From Salvator merianae (Eukaryota > Chordata > Lepidosauria > Squamata > Teiidae), in contig QVOM02000053.1 of assembly GCA_003586115.2 (NCBI GenBank), forward strand, positions 4,560,700-4,624,699: 64,000 nucleotides of DNA, read 5' to 3'. The translations under genes were made by a program, and so were the position numbers. The notes under the pieces are model-generated. The model saw only the letters and a list, made by a program, of their open reading frames with translations. It searched no databases and was not told the DNA's origin. Shown here in pieces: positions 21,590-34,983 of the stretch (position 1 is the stretch's first letter; every line of letters begins with the position of its first letter).

Positions 21590-22809
21590 GAGTCTGGTGT
21601 GGATGCACCCAAAGGCTAGGAAGTTGGTCAGAAGAAACTGAGCCTTTTTAGTGGTGACTCCTTGTTTATGATTTTGATAGGCTACCTTCTCAGTATTTCA
21701 TCTAGTTGGTAGTGTTGCATCCTGAGTTCTCTCTCTCTGTCTTTTATGCATTAGGAATTCTATGGATTTTATAGGCATCTTAAATCCTGTTGCCATGCGG
21801 GTATTAGGTACACATTAAAAGTATTCTACAACTCCAAATTATGTTCTGCAAAGAGCAAGTCCTCCAACACATTTCATAGAGATAGAAAGAACACTTGGAA
21901 AAACATTTCCTTTGATCATTTTTCTCCATAAGTTCCCCTGGCCACTGATTCTAAACATAGGTGCCAAATTATGGTAGCTCTATTACTCTTTGGCACACTA
22001 AAGAGCTAGTGATTTAAGGCAGTTTGAAATGTCCATTAGCTGTAGCAATGAATTCAAATACTAAGAAGCCAGGCCATAAATCCACTTTCACACAAAGATT
22101 AACCACCACTAATTCTTCTGTTTGTCTAATATTAGCAGTTCCCTCTTTAACTAGGAACCACAGGAATCTCTGCTTGCTAATATCTTCTTCCTTCTTTGCA
22201 GATATTTCTTAAATTTATTTATCTATATTTTTAATATACATATAACACATACATTCCTTACTGCATTGGCCAGTAAAAAGGCCAAATGGAAAAGTGTTCT
22301 GGGTTACATGCATCCTGTCTTCTTCCATAGGCCTCCATTTGCAATATTACCAACAGGGATTAAAAAAAGGTCCTGAAAGTTACTGGGCAAGTGAGTGCAT
22401 ACAGTTTTTTCCACTGACAGTAACATGCATCTGAAGAAACAAATGTTTTTCAACGGAGGGAAGCACTAAACTAAAGAAAAGCAGAAATGATGCATAAGTT
22501 CCTCAGGGGACAGAGTAAAAAAGGAAAACAAAAACAAGAAACCACAGCACAAGGCCCTAACCAGAATACACAACAAAGTCCTTCGAAAAAGCCTCATGAA
22601 ATGTTGCTTATGTTCAGTAAGCACTAACAGATCCAGCCCCCGACAGGATGTGAATACCAAGACTGAGGTTTTTAAATGGCCTGGTGTGGAAAGGAAATCG
22701 CTGTCAACTGAAAACTTCAGGGTGGTAGGCGAACACAATACCCTCTGAGATCCTCAGCTAGAGTTTGCAGGATGCCATGTTTTATCTGTGCACCTGAATC
22801 ACACTCTAA
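21590..22809. other. No gene seen
   Basis: Unique A/T-rich sequence with short frames only. Confidence 0.4.
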
Positions 22810-23150
22810 GGCCCCGTTCGCACTTTACAGCCTAGCATGGCATAACAATACCATTCTAGGCTGTACAAGACCCTGTGGAATGCTGGCCATCTGCACTTCA
22901 AGGGCTGGAACAGCCCTGTACCAGGCCTCTAGCCCTTGAAATATGGATGCCCGACTGACACGAAAGCAGCTATGGCAACATCTGGATGTTGCCGTGGTGA
23001 TTGGGGACCAAGCAATGACTGCAGCCACAGCTGCACTGCTCCGCCCACTCGCAGCGTTCACCCCCAGAAGAGGGTGCAGACACTGCTGATCAGGAGCAAT
23101 CCAGCTGCTCCCGATCAAGCTATTGACAACAATTTTTGTTGTTGTCAACG
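22810..23150 (+). mobile_element. Family B MITE, copy 3, right end missing
   Basis: Left end GGCCCCGTTCGCACTTTAC preceded by TAA. The left subterminal hairpin is strong: TACAGCCTAGCATGG (22826-22840) pairs with CCATTCTAGGCTGTA (22851-22865), 14 of 15. The body matches 34276-34620. The central hairpin region is at about 23092-23114. After about 23150 similarity to the family ends and no right TIR is visible. The long frames on both strands here are discussed under rejected items. Confidence 0.7.
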
Positions 23151-24210
23151 CAGCATAAAAACAAAGCTCTTCTTCCTGCAGATTAAGAGGAATGCTAATG
23201 TTTTTGAAGAAGCAGCATGCGGCCAGGATCCCATGCCTGTGCTCTTGATGGGTGGGGCTTCCACCTTGAAGGGCAAAGTACAGCCCCTGGCAATCAAGAC
23301 AGCAGCTAGGGAATCCCCGGCTTGGATCTTGGTGGGTGATGGGGAATTGCTGAAGAGACGGATAGGCTTCGTTGAGTGGCAGTTGACAAGCAGGGAAACA
23401 GCTCTCAGAGTCCCTTCTCCTACTCTGCCATTCAAGCACCATAAGGGACACTAAGGGTAGCATGGTGGCAGAATGAGTGCAGGTCCAGGAATAATATTTT
23501 TAATGCAGAAACAATTTGTCATGCATTTCCACTGGAGTGGCTAAGGGAAGCTCCATGAACTGTGCTCGTTGGGCCCAATGGAAATTGTAGCCTAAATTAG
23601 CTAGGCTGATGAAGGCTGAGTTGACCTTTTCCAGAAAGACAACTAGATTACGGGACCCTCATTATGGAATGTGTGGGATGGGGGACATTAGTTCCAAATA
23701 TCCAAAGTAGATTTTGACCCTACTTGGTGCAAAACAATTGTTTGCAAGACCTATGTGCAAAGCTCCGCTGCAAAAATATTGGGAGTTTACACATTTCTTA
23801 TTTGAACACCAGATCTTGTTACAGTGCAAGTTACGAAACACTGAGCAGGGGCCAATCAAGGGACACAGAGGTGAAGACATCATTTCAGCATTCTCTGTCT
23901 CACACATTTGCCCACCACAGAATAAATCAAGGACAAGGCTGACACCAGTCCTTTGCCTGTGGTATTCTCTCGCAGAAGCAAGTGGTTAACCGATGCAAAT
24001 CCCACAGAAAGTGCATAGGTGGGCTTCTGAAACAAGGTTCAAGCTGAAGGCATCTCTGCTCACAAAAAATGAAAAACCGAAAGTAACTGAAGGGAAACCC
24101 ACCTAAGAACATCAACAAGCCCATTCATTCAGTGCAAGAAGACACACCAACACACGAAAAGATGATGACAGTTCCAGAAAAAGCAGAGAAAGACTGACTA
24201 TGGAGTCCCA
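23151..24210. other. No gene seen
   Basis: Begins with G+C-richer sequence open on both strands to about 23460, then unique sequence. No domain recognised. Confidence 0.35.
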
Positions 24211-24416
24211 GGCTGTGATCAGACACACACACACACAAAAGCATCTCTGAGGTGACTCAGAGATGGCTTCGAGGTGGAATTGTTCACACACCAGTCTGCC
24301 CCTCCCCCCTCTCATGAACGTTCCATGCTAGAAAAGGTAGATTAGAAAAGGTTGGGAAAATAACGGCCACACATTGTCACTATGAAGCGCCCCCTTTGTT
24401 ATGTCTGAACACAGCC
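24211..24416. mobile_element. Family E MITE, copy 1
   Basis: Ends GGCTGTGATCAGACA and TGTCTGAACACAGCC are inverted repeats (13 of 15). CCA flanks both sides (24208-24210 and 24417-24419), a perfect 3-bp target duplication. An AC run (24222-24238) lies inside the left end. The 206-bp body shares the 'CTCTGAGGT...CAGTCTGCCCC' section with 41324-41523. No coding capacity. Confidence 0.75.
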
Positions 24417-24613
24417 CCAGTGTTTGCAATCCATGAGAATCCATGCAGTAAAGGGGTGTAGTGGTGGCTTTGTGGAGCTGGCTGGAAGCTTCTCTTTGGT
24501 CCTACCCAAAGGCACCTTGATCGGCTTCCGATCACAACGTGGTTCAGCAAGATCAAAGGGAAACTTCCAAGCAGAGCCACAGTTCATTCATTCAGACTGT
24601 CCTTGCAATCCTG

Positions 24614-24783
24614 GGCCCTTTCTGCACTCAACCTTAATCCGGATTACATCTCACAATAGGGACCTGCCACCCGGTTGCTGTTGCAGTCTATGGGTAGGCC
24701 GTGTCCAGGACCTGCTGTAGGCTGCGCTAGCATTTTGTATTTTGAGATATAAACTGGAATAAGGCCCAGTGCAGAAAGGGGCC
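24614..24783. mobile_element. Family A palindromic MITE, copy 2
   Basis: Left GGCCCTTTCTGCAC and right GTGCAGAAAGGGGCC define the ends, with the palindromic interior 'CCGGATTACATC...GATATAAACTGG'. Intact copy of about 170 bp. The flanking triplets CTG and CAG do not match, so a target duplication is not demonstrated. Confidence 0.75.
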
Positions 24784-27072
24784 CAGTCTTCTGCTGCTTC
24801 TGCCTGGGTGACCTGGAGGTGCAGTCAGGAGTTAAAACTGGCTGGAAAAAAGACCAATAATAGAAATGCAAATGTAAAATGAAAAGAGATTCATGTGATT
24901 ACAAATCTTGTTTGGTTCTCACTGGTCCTACAGAGTTTGACGCTGGCCAGAATGATTACCCCAGAGCCTGCCTTCATAGTTATTTTGCAAGGGTAGTTTT
25001 TTTCCTGCAGGCCTAGGGGGGAAAGCCCTCCTCAATTCAGACTATGATGAGTTATGTATCCAGAGTAAAACCATTCAGAAAAACATTCAAGAGGCATGAG
25101 AATGGAATCATTGTTGCTAGACCCAGTCACTTCTTCTAGCTTTCATTTCCAGAATCCTAGAACTGAAAGTGGGATATTAAGTCACCAAATGTAGCCCCTG
25201 CTCCAAGCAAGCATCCAAGTCAAAACATCTCCAAAAAGTGACCAACTAGCTATCAGTATTCTGCTTCAAGCCTTTGTGTGTCACAGCCTGGTCACATAGG
25301 GAACCAGACAGCGTGCACACATGTGAATCATCTACCAGTTTCTGCCTTCATGTGTTTTCCTAAATGTGTCAAAAGTCCAAAGAGTGGAGACATTCTCAGA
25401 TGCCAGTTATTCAGAAAAATGATCTGTACACAAAGATTTTGTGGTCTCTATGTGACAGATGTGATCGGGTAGTTAATATCTCGGGCAATGACTACACTAG
25501 TATTTTTCTGTGGACTGGAGCTAGGCGGCGCCCACAGAGATCATATTAAAATATCATAACCCACACAGGTTTCATGGAATACTGGGCAAAATCCACAGTT
25601 TCTGCAGAGTGGCTTTTATTCACTTGCAGTCCACAGTTTCTCACATTGTTTGGCTTGCTATTTTAATGTAAATGTGTACCTGGCTATCTGCAGCTGCCCA
25701 TGGTCATTCCAAGGCAGTGGAAGAAGATGTTCATTTTTTGAACTGGGCAGTCATGTCACAGCAGGGGTGGAACTCAGCAGCAAACTGAGCAAACCCAGAA
25801 CCAATATTGTTCCTTCTATCTGAATTGCAGCTCCCATTCATTAGAACATGTCCTTGATGTCCTCAGGCCTCAAGAGGGTACACCACTCCATTTTTTCTTG
25901 AGCTCCATTGCAAGTGGTTATTTGCTACCGTCTTGTTTCCCAGCTGCTTCTACCTATTCATCCAACCAAGCAGAGGGCACAACTATAGCCAATAGCAGTA
26001 CACAAACCCAAATGTACATGTGCAAAGCACAGAGCAGAGATGCAGCTGAAAGTGATAAGTACACCTGGTGTTTTCTTTTCTCCATTATGCATAAATGCTC
26101 AATCACTGAAGCTCTTAATTGGAAAAGCCTACCGACTTAATGAGCGTGGTGTTGGCACTTTAAGAGGTGGAATTTAGCCCAGAAGGGTCTATGGGGGAAA
26201 GTCCTCATTTTGTGCTAGTGCAGGCAGTGTGCCTTGTCTGTGCCTCTCAGTCTACTAACTCCTCACATCTGATCCCCAGTGGATGTCGCAGTCACAGTGC
26301 TGAAAAGGCAGGAGAGCCAGAAGTATGAAATCAGCACTAGAGAACTGCGCTTAATTGGCTTTTTCTTTCCCACCAGTGACAGCAGCTGACGGAGCCTGGC
26401 CACCACTTTCCAGGTCCAGAAAGGTTGTGTTTTGGGAGACAGAAACAGGGTGGGAAAGTATTCAGGGAGTGCACAAGAAGGGCAGGTTTCACTGCTGTCT
26501 ATACAGTTGATTGTTGCGCCCCGGTTGCTGACAGCAAGCAACACTGTCTACAACCTGAGTTCACTGACATGCAGTTGTCCTAGCCCTATATTGCGTCCCG
26601 TGAAGTCCTTCCCTGAAACCTTTCCCCTACCACAACCAGTTCCTTTTACCTCGGATACACCATAACAGCTAATGTAACAACTGTTTCTGCTTTCTTTCCT
26701 GGGGGTGGGGGGCTAATCTCAGATCTGCATGTTTTTGCTGTGATCCTAGGTTCCAGTTGAAGGCTACTCCATGCACTGTTATTATGTGGTCTGTTTTTAT
26801 GTGGCCAGTTCTGGGCTCCAGTGCTTAATCCCTTAAACTCTTGTTTTCTCCATTAGGCAAGTTGTCATTGCTGAAAAAGGTGTTTTCTACCTTGTGTGCC
26901 TACTCTTGCCCTTACACCAGCTGCCCGTAAAAGGCTATCCTTCAAAGGCTTAAGCACGGAAGAACTGAACCCAGATTGGACAAAAACATTTTGAAAGGCT
27001 TACAGTTCGGCCCATAATGGCATACTTTGTATGCATTTCTGCTGCTCTGCTCAGATGCAAAAAGAACCCATT
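24784..27072. other. About 2.3 kb unique, no gene seen
   Basis: No window-wide repeat and no supported coding frame. Confidence 0.4.
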
Positions 27073-27094
27073 AAAAAAAAAAAAAAAAAAAAAA
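27073..27094. repeat. Poly(A) run, 22 bp
   Basis: Uninterrupted A22, possibly a retroelement tail or simple expansion. The upstream sequence is not recognised. Confidence 0.9.
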
Positions 27095-28827
27095 GCCTAC
27101 AGGCTGACAGGCAGAACTATCAATCCACCCCCAGAGCACAGAAGGGCTGAGTATAGGAGGAGGAGAGAGGATGGACTTTTCAGATGTGCCTCAGCATGTA
27201 ATAACAGAACTGAATGATCCAAATACTATGGACTTGGCACACATAGAATGCTTGGTTTATGGACAGCAATTAAATCGACTGAGCATGGCTTCTCTTATAA
27301 TGTATTTTCTCAACCTTGTGTATAGTTGGAACCCCGGGAACAGGGAAGGCAGAATAATAAGAACAAAGGACTGTGTACCTCCAAATTCAGTTTACAGGAC
27401 AATATATGAGGACAAAAGTGGGATGCAACAAAATAGTATCTCACCAGATCTGGGAAGATTCCAGGCAGATGCCCTATATGCCTGCTTAGTTTCTCTGTCC
27501 AGGTGCCCATTTTGATGGGCAGTTTCAAAGGTTTGCTTTTGGGGTGGCATTAAACTGGACTTATCCTGAACAGCCCTCCAAAGGAAGGATACATGCCAAA
27601 AGACTGTCCTCCACAGCTTTTCAGAATAGGTTAATGCATTCAGTAGAACAGGGTTTGAACGATTAGAGACAGGAAGTGGCAATAGGAAGTTTCCTGTGGC
27701 CAATACTCTTTGATCTGGGATTGTTTTTTGTTTGTGCACTGTTCAGAGCAAAACAGAACTGGACAGATAACTTCCTACTGGGATATTAGAGTAGTTCAAG
27801 GCAAAGGCTACAGAACATGTGTCTCAGGATGGCTTGGAAATACTGACATGAAAAAGAAAAGATGTTTCCCTGTGCAGGTGAAAAATGGCTGTCAGATTTC
27901 CATGGTTCACACCAACACAACAACGGATCCATAATCTAGGAACCTGTCTGTTTCTGTTCTCCTTTTTTCAGTGCTGCAGCCAAATTCCCAATGAACAATC
28001 TGTGTCAGTGCAGATTGTGCTAGACAGCAGCAGTAGCAAAACTACACCCGCACTTTACGAAAGTCCAGGAACTCCTACACTTCTTTCTTTTGCTTGTTTG
28101 TTTCTGGAGGAAGGGTGAGAAAAGGCCCCAAATAGCCAGACTTGGTGGGATGTTGGAAGGATCACAACATCTCTTGGTTATCTGGAACATCCCTGAATTT
28201 TGTCTATGAAGTAAAAAATGCAAAGTTTTAAAATTTATTAAGTTTGAATTTCTACTTATCTGTAATAATTAATACAGCACTGTGAATATTCAGTTTCTTG
28301 TTAATAGAGGAAGATTATATAGACAAAATATAACTTAGTTTTCTTTAAAAAAAAAAAAGGCGGGGCAGAAAAAGAAATAGTAACAGTCTAATTTCTTGGT
28401 ATTAAATTACTTCAAATGTTCCATTAATATTGTCTTCCCAACTTGTGTAAGTTTGATTCCTCGTTAAGTGCTCTATCTTCTAGGGCTACACATAATTGTG
28501 TTTTTTCTTATCAGTTGCTTTTTGCCGTATTTCAGCTCTCCATTGACTGACTCCAGGCAAACCGACTGATGTGCAGAATAGAGGGCTCTGATATGCATAA
28601 GTTATATCATTACACTGCCTTTTAATACAATTCAGTTCTCCTAAAAGTAGAGTATACCTCTCTTCAGGGCTTTTATCCTTCAAATAACAGCAAACTCCTA
28701 CATGGTATCTTTCAAGATTTCATTCTGAAGCTCATCAAATTAACATCCATGGAATCCTTCTAAACAAGGTGGGTGATGGAGCTGAGCTGCCAATAGTTCA
28801 GAGGTGCATCAGGAACTAAGAACTAGA
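27095..28827. other. No gene seen
   Basis: Unique sequence with an A-run at about 28348-28360. The longest frame (27171-27515, 114 codons) has no recognisable domain. Confidence 0.4.
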
Positions 28828-28886
28828 GGTGTGTTCAGGCACAGGTTTAGGGATGCCCCCAGGGACAACTTTGAGACCCAAGGGAC
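28828..28886. mobile_element. Family F end fragment
   Basis: 'GGTGTGTTCAGGCAC' and 'GGATGCCCCCAGG' match the minus-strand start of the 9425-9881 copy ('GGTGTGTTCAGATGTG' and 'GGACACCCCCAGG'). The body is replaced by a CA microsatellite, so only one end remains. Confidence 0.5.
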
Positions 28887-28910
28887 AAACACACACACAC
28901 ACACACATAT

Positions 28911-28941
<31 letters not shown>
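28887..28941. repeat. (CA)n microsatellite
   Basis: About 27 CA units interrupted once by TATG near 28908. Confidence 0.95.
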
Positions 28942-28944
<3 letters not shown>

Positions 28945-31900
28945 CACAGCTCCAAGGAATAGGCTGCAACCAAACAGCGTCAAATGGGTGCTGTGTAAGC
29001 CATATGTCATCAGGTCTCTTGGCTGCCTCTGAGAAGCAAAATCCTACGAATGCAACTGATAAGTGTAAAGTGATAGGAATAGCTTACCGGGGCAATTTCT
29101 GCCCAGTGCAGTTTTTGGCACCAGATAGATCATGGCCAACTTCCAGGACCTTCATTGTGCAGCTTCAAAAACTCTGAGGCTGGGATGCCCTGATTCTGAG
29201 GTGGGACTCCATGCTTCCAACCATTAGGCAGCCATTTTTGTGGCCATATGCAATGGCAGCTTCTCTTCTGCTCCTCTTGAACCCTTTTTTCCACTGGGAT
29301 GAAATAGTGCAGGCATGCTTGTTGCCAGGTTTATAGTTGGCAGATGGGTCTCAAGGATGTGTCAATTTGGGGAATGTTAGTACAATAAAGAATGCCCAGG
29401 AACAAGGGGATAGTGCCTGTTATAGCCCCAAAGTGACTTCATATATTCACTTTACTGTGAGTATTAAGTGCTGAAATACCCATCTTCTGTGTGGCTTCCT
29501 GTTGACCAGCAGACATTTACGTTACTTAGTAAACAAATCTTACTACTCAGCTCATGGGTTGATTGTCCTGGGAACCAGGCTGGTGGCCAACATGGCATCT
29601 GTGTTGTTGTTCAAACAAACAAATTCAGAGACAACTCCAGAAAACAAGGGCAACAAGGAACCAACCCATGCTCTAAAGAACCTGATTGCATTTTGACCAA
29701 AAGATGGAGAGGTGAAAAATATTTTGACAGCACCTGTTACTTAAGAGTTACTATAAAAAGAAGACAGGGTTCCTGCAACTGTAACAGTATAAAGAAAAGG
29801 GATTTTCCTCATCGGTGACTCTCTTGCAGAAATCTCCTCTCCTGCAGAACCCTGTCCTCTCTTTCCATATGGTGAGCCCACTTTTACTTTCAACATCCTG
29901 CAGATGTCAATGGAGAAAAGATGGTTAACCTTCTGTGAAAAGAGGGAGGGGAACCGTGTTTCTGGTCACCTGCTGGCTTCCAATATCGCAGCAAACACGG
30001 TAGTTGCTGAAAAACAAATTTAATATCAGTTCCTAAACAGCTTGTGAAGTTTAAGGAAGACAGCCAACTAGAAGCTAGTTTTCAGTTACTGCCGACTAAG
30101 GTGTTCCCTTTCCTAAGGGAATCCTGGAATCAAATTTTCTAAGATAGCTCTTCAAAGAGCTTATTCAGCATTCAGATGACCTCTCTTTGCTGTGTTCGTC
30201 AAGGCCTGTGCCTCTGCCATCAGATCCTGTAACGACAGGATGGTGGTCACCTCATCAGACTACCTGGAGCCCCAAAAGGTAAATCTATACACTGTGGGCT
30301 GATTGAAATACGAGTGTGTTGCAGCCCTTATGAATTTAATAGACACCAAAAGCTATATATTCCCTAGCAGAGGACAAAAGGACAGTGCCATATTACCCTG
30401 CAGAGTTTTATTTGCATTTAGAAGCTCATTTTAAAAAGAATCTGATTTGGCATGTTATAGCTAATTTGCTCTAGTATAAGCAAGGGAGAGGGGAATGCAA
30501 ACTTTCAAGGTGGCTGTTCACCACCGACTCACGTAAAATTTCTTTATTAATAATGCAGTTGCTTTCCAAAATATGAACAGAAATAAGAACTTATTTCAGG
30601 GCTCTCCTCCCACCCCCCCAGTACACGTTGTATTACTTTTAACACTCAGAAATTCAGTTTGGTCAGAATAAAAGCAACTATCGTATCTTTCAAAATCCAA
30701 TGTGCTTTCCTCTCTATTAAAAATATTAAAAATAGAGGAATGGGAAATGTCCTTCTATGACATAACTCTGAAATCCTGACATTTAGAGATTTGAATGTTG
30801 CAAGCATGCTAAGGGGAACCTTTGAGAAATGCCTATTTGATTTCATGCATATCTGTTAAGATCACATACAGCTCTGAGATCATGTTCCAGAGACCCGCCC
30901 CCCCCCAAAAAAAATCTGTATCCATAGTAAGGGAAACCTTAGTACATTCATACACTTTTTAAAATATATTGACATATTTGATATATTCATAACTTCCTTG
31001 AGTTACAGTTTAATAATATTGTTATTAATATAAAATAATAATATTTTGTTTGTTTTCCAATGAAAATAAATTTATTACTTCTTGCTAATCCTGGCCTCCA
31101 CTTCCACTTCAATTCACTGAATGCATGCTCTCTTCTTCCTTCTTCTCTAGTGAAAACAGCGGAGGGTGCTAAGGTTGGCTTTCCCTGCTACAAAAGATGC
31201 GAGCAAAGCAAAAATTGCTGATCACATCCACCTTAGCTTTCTTTCCTTCAGCTGCAGTATTGCATCTGAGCTTGTCAGTGAAATAAGAGCTGGAAGATTC
31301 CTCAACTTTTTGAGCTACTGGCTTGCTAGGAGAATTTAATAAATGGAATGAACAGCCATTGTGGACTACTGGAAATAACAAGTAAATTAATGTTCAAAAA
31401 TGTTGGTTGGGAAAAAGCGGGAGAATAATAAAATCGATACTCGGGAGAACGCTCAACAAGGTGGATAATTATGAAATTGATTCTTCAGGAGCACGAGCTT
31501 CAGGATATGAACAAGGATTTACAGTATTTGATAGAAAAGGGAGGGGAAAATAAACTGGTAACTTTTGAATAGAGGACAAATAAACTGAAGAGAAGCAAAA
31601 TAAATTAACACTATGCAAATGGAAAATAGAAGAACTAATGAAATAAATGACTGTTGAAAAATGGGGTATATGTTGAAAGGACAGCGATGAACTTTATATA
31701 TTATGAAGCAATTTAACTTTCTGTTGATTATCAGCTAAGGGATGCACAGTTTTATCACTGCATCTAGGAGAAACTTTGCCCACACTTTTCTTGAATGAAT
31801 AGTCAAAAGGGAACAAACAGCTTACACAATGTAATAAAAGTAGAGAAAAGCTACCAAAAGAAGAACAGAAGTATTAGGCGTTCAACCACATTCATCAATT

Positions 31901-32826
31901 TTGAAACTTGCACGTACTCATAACAGGTCTGTGACCCTTCATAAGTTATTGGATTCTAAGAGTTAAACAATGAGGGCCTTAGGCAAAATATGGTTAACCT
32001 TTGCAGTTCCTAAAATATCTGAAAAGTAGAGAAATGAATGGCTCTTCCCATAACAGATAGTAGAGTAGCTTTCACTATCAAAGATTTTTCAGATTTATTT
32101 ATGTGAGTATACTCTGCAAGAAAGCTGTAACAAATTACCTTACACTATGTGGTTCACATTTACATAATTATGAATTATTGCTTTAAATGAGGACAAATCA
32201 AGCATTTGTCTGCTCCTAAAATGAAGGTTTTTTTCAATATGTTCTGAATCACTGGCACAATTTTGAGCATTAATTGATTATACCAAATATTGGTAATAAT
32301 TAATCCAAATTTTATAAGCATTTGACAAATTCCAGGAAGACATTCGGCAAATCAGTGTGATTCCCAATCTACCTTTCTGAGAGCCTTGTGGATAAGGTAA
32401 CTCACAAATGCACAAGGAAGCTGAATCAAGAACCCCCATGACCCGAAAAGAATGGGAAACAGCCAGTCTATGGTGTTAACAGATGAACAAGTGCATTACA
32501 TGGACTGCAAATACCAAAATCCTACACACCTAAAGGCAGTCCAGTTTGGAAATGTGATCTGTGCCTGATTTGAGAGAAAATCAGAGTTGATTGTGCTTTT
32601 GACTTTCTTTACTTTCCAGCCGTCTTAAAATGCGGAAAATTGGGGAAGAATCGGGCCACTTCTGGGGCCATTTCTGGTCTGACACTGCAAGGTTTTTGGA
32701 GACTGGGAGGCACCACCAGGTGACCGTCTCCCCAGAGCTTCCAGCTGCACAGATGGTCTTTTTCCTGGGCACCTGGATGTTGCCTTAGTTTATTTAATAA
32801 ACTCTGCTTAAGTCTCCTTCAAGAAT
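28942..32826. other. About 3.9 kb unique, no gene seen
   Basis: Largely A/T-rich and free of window repeats. A C-run abuts an A-run at 30896-30911. The section 31380-31700 is strongly purine-rich and might be an old retroelement, but I could not place it. Confidence 0.4.
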
Positions 32827-33560
32827 TCATTTCCTCACAAGCCGTGCGAAAACGCACAACATATTTTGTTTGAAGTTATAAAAATGATGAAAATAAAATG
32901 AAAGTAACTGTTTAATATCCAACAAATTGGCGACGGATAAAACTCCATCTCTGTAATTCAGATTGAAAACAAACAAATCAAAGGTCTGTTGTTCAAGCCT
33001 GTTGGAAAACGTGCCTCGAATGAACCATTCAAACCTCAGGGGGCAAATAGAGTTGGGATTACTGTGATGGAACCATTGTGAAAGGGTTAAAATGCAAGCG
33101 GGCCCTCTCTCTCTCTCTCTCTCTCCTTCCTTCTTTCCAATAATAAATAGGAAAAGTAAAGTATTCTCATTCAGAAAGAAAACTGTCACTTTGGGTTTGC
33201 AGGTTTGCAGAAAAGCACCCCCTTCATTTAATGTAAACATTCATTAAACTAATTTGAAGTTGTCATTACTCTTCTCTCCTGCTGCTTTATATCAGATTAT
33301 TCCTAAGTGCTCCGCGAAGAGCCCCATAAACACACAGTCTATTTCCCTGCAGGGTATAATCACACAGTTTGCACTGTGATTTATGTGGTGCAGCACTGGT
33401 GAGTGTCCTGAAGTTTGAAAAGCCTCCATTCATCCTCATGCCTTGAAACCAGGGCTTAGCCTGGCCTTCGCCAAGCCCCTTTGTCTTCTGTCCTCCCGGT
33501 GAGAAACGTTGAATGAAAAACAAACTACTGAGTGATTTAAGGAGTGCAAAGACTCCCATT
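32827..33560. other. Candidate conserved non-coding block
   Basis: A 0.7-kb A/T-rich block without window repeats except a CT microsatellite (33104-33126). It keeps scattered CpGs ('GTGCGAAAACGCAC', 'GGCGACGGAT', 'CTCCGCGAAGAGC') in otherwise CpG-poor DNA, which can signal constraint. Minus-strand frames of 137 and 90 codons have no domain and read through the microsatellite. Regulatory function is a guess. Confidence 0.25.
33104..33126. repeat. (CT)n microsatellite
   Basis: About 11 CT units followed by a short pyrimidine-rich stretch. Confidence 0.9.
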
Positions 33561-34275
33561 CGTCACAGCCTTTGCCAGCTTGGTGCCCCCAGGATATCTC
33601 ATTCTGCTCATTTCTTTGGAAATGAAAAGGGGAGACCTGGTATGGCTGACCAGGCTAACCTGTAAAGCTGACCAGTTTCATGGCGCAGACAGTGACAAGA
33701 AATGGTGGGCAGTATAGTCCAGAAACATCTAGACTGTGATTGTTGACCGACCAGGATTAGAATGTGGCAGGAATGATCTATCTCAGATGCATGAGGCCAC
33801 CACCTGGCTGGAGGAGATCTATGTCTGGCTACTGCCTGGAAAGCGAAAACATGGACATCATCTCAGGCTTCATGTCGAGAGGCAAGATGGAAACGTAGAT
33901 CTTCATTATCTTCGTCCTCACCTCACATGAGCACAGGAGAAAACATACAAGTTTCACCTCTCTGCACTCTGAGAACCCACCTGCCTGCAAAGCAGTCATT
34001 GTCTTGCCAGACAGGCCAATAAGAAACCAGATAAAGACCTGGAAGTTGGGCTGCATGACCAATCTTCCATATCCTCATTCAGCATCAGGCTGGGTACAAC
34101 AGACAAGTGGTCTCCCCAATGCTGATTACACCAGCAGGGTATCATCAACGTAGTTTGACCTAACAGGTTGCTCTGGTGGCTGCAGGGGCACGAAGCACAT
34201 CTGGAACAGTGGCGCTGGGCTGTTCCAGCCACTAGCTGACCACTGGTCAGCTGAAGATGGAATCCCTGCCTCTAA
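33561..34275. other. No gene seen
   Basis: Unique sequence up to a family B element. Confidence 0.4.
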
Positions 34276-34726
34276 GGGCCTAATCACACTTTACAGCCTA
34301 GAATAGTATATCAGTACCATTCTAGGCTGGAGCAGACCCAGCAGCGTGGCAGCCATCTACACTTTGAGGACTAGAACAGCCCTGTACCAGGTCACCGGCA
34401 CTTGAAGTGCAGATGGCTGGCCTGACTGCCATGACAGTGGTTGTGGCAACATCTGGCTGTTGCCATGGTGATTGGGAAATGGCGTGTGACTGTGCAGCTG
34501 CAGCCATGCCACCATTTTCACATCCAGAAGAAAGTGAGAACACTGCTGACCAGGAGCCATCTGGCTGTTCCTGTGGTATCTGTGGACAACGGTTTTGTTT
34601 TCTGCAACTAGTAGAGTCCAGGAGTGGCTGTAGATGCTCCCCAGATCCTGCGGCGGCAGGGCTGTGTGGACAGGCCTGACCTGTGAGTGTCTGGCAGCTC
34701 ACCGGCAGGCCAACGCAAACAGGCCT
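34276..34726 (+). mobile_element. Family B MITE, copy 4, with perfect TAA duplication
   Basis: Left end GGGCCTAATCACACTT, right end AACGCAAACAGGCCT. TAA flanks both sides (34273-34275 and 34727-34729). The left subterminal hairpin CAGCCTAGAATAG (34294-34306) pairs with CCATTCTAGGCTG (34317-34329), 12 of 13. Length 451 bp. A GGGCC TIR with a 3-bp TAA duplication is characteristic of PIF/Harbinger. Frames of about 90-126 codons inside are not transposase. Confidence 0.85.
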
Positions 34727-34983
34727 TAAGGGACTTTTGAACTATGTTTTTTTGCTACATGTTAACACAGACCAACTCCTTCCCCTCGTATTGAGATATT
34801 TCTGTTTGTTTCTGTTTCTGTTACACTCATTCCTCATATTCTGTGGCGGTTCCATTCTTGGAAACCTCAACATTGCATAATTTGGGTGAAGAGAATCAGT
34901 ATGGTTGTTGGCTTCCATAACTACTTGTTTCGCCCTGCCAGGAATTACCTGTGTTGCACAGTTCATACAGTTAATTTAGATAT
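34727..34983. other. No gene seen
   Basis: Unique A/T-rich sequence between two DNA transposons. Confidence 0.4.

Noticed and set aside
22825..23463. 212-codon minus frame and overlapping 172-codon plus frame (22936-23454)
   Set aside because: Most of it lies in a family B MITE, whose other copies do not keep the frame. Open frames on both strands at once in G+C-richer DNA are expected by chance. No domain recognised.
27171..27515. 114-codon plus frame
   Set aside because: No domain and no exon boundaries; considered chance.
32827..33240. 137-codon minus frame
   Set aside because: Reads through the CT microsatellite as an alternating Arg/Glu run; the remainder is A/T-rich with no domain.
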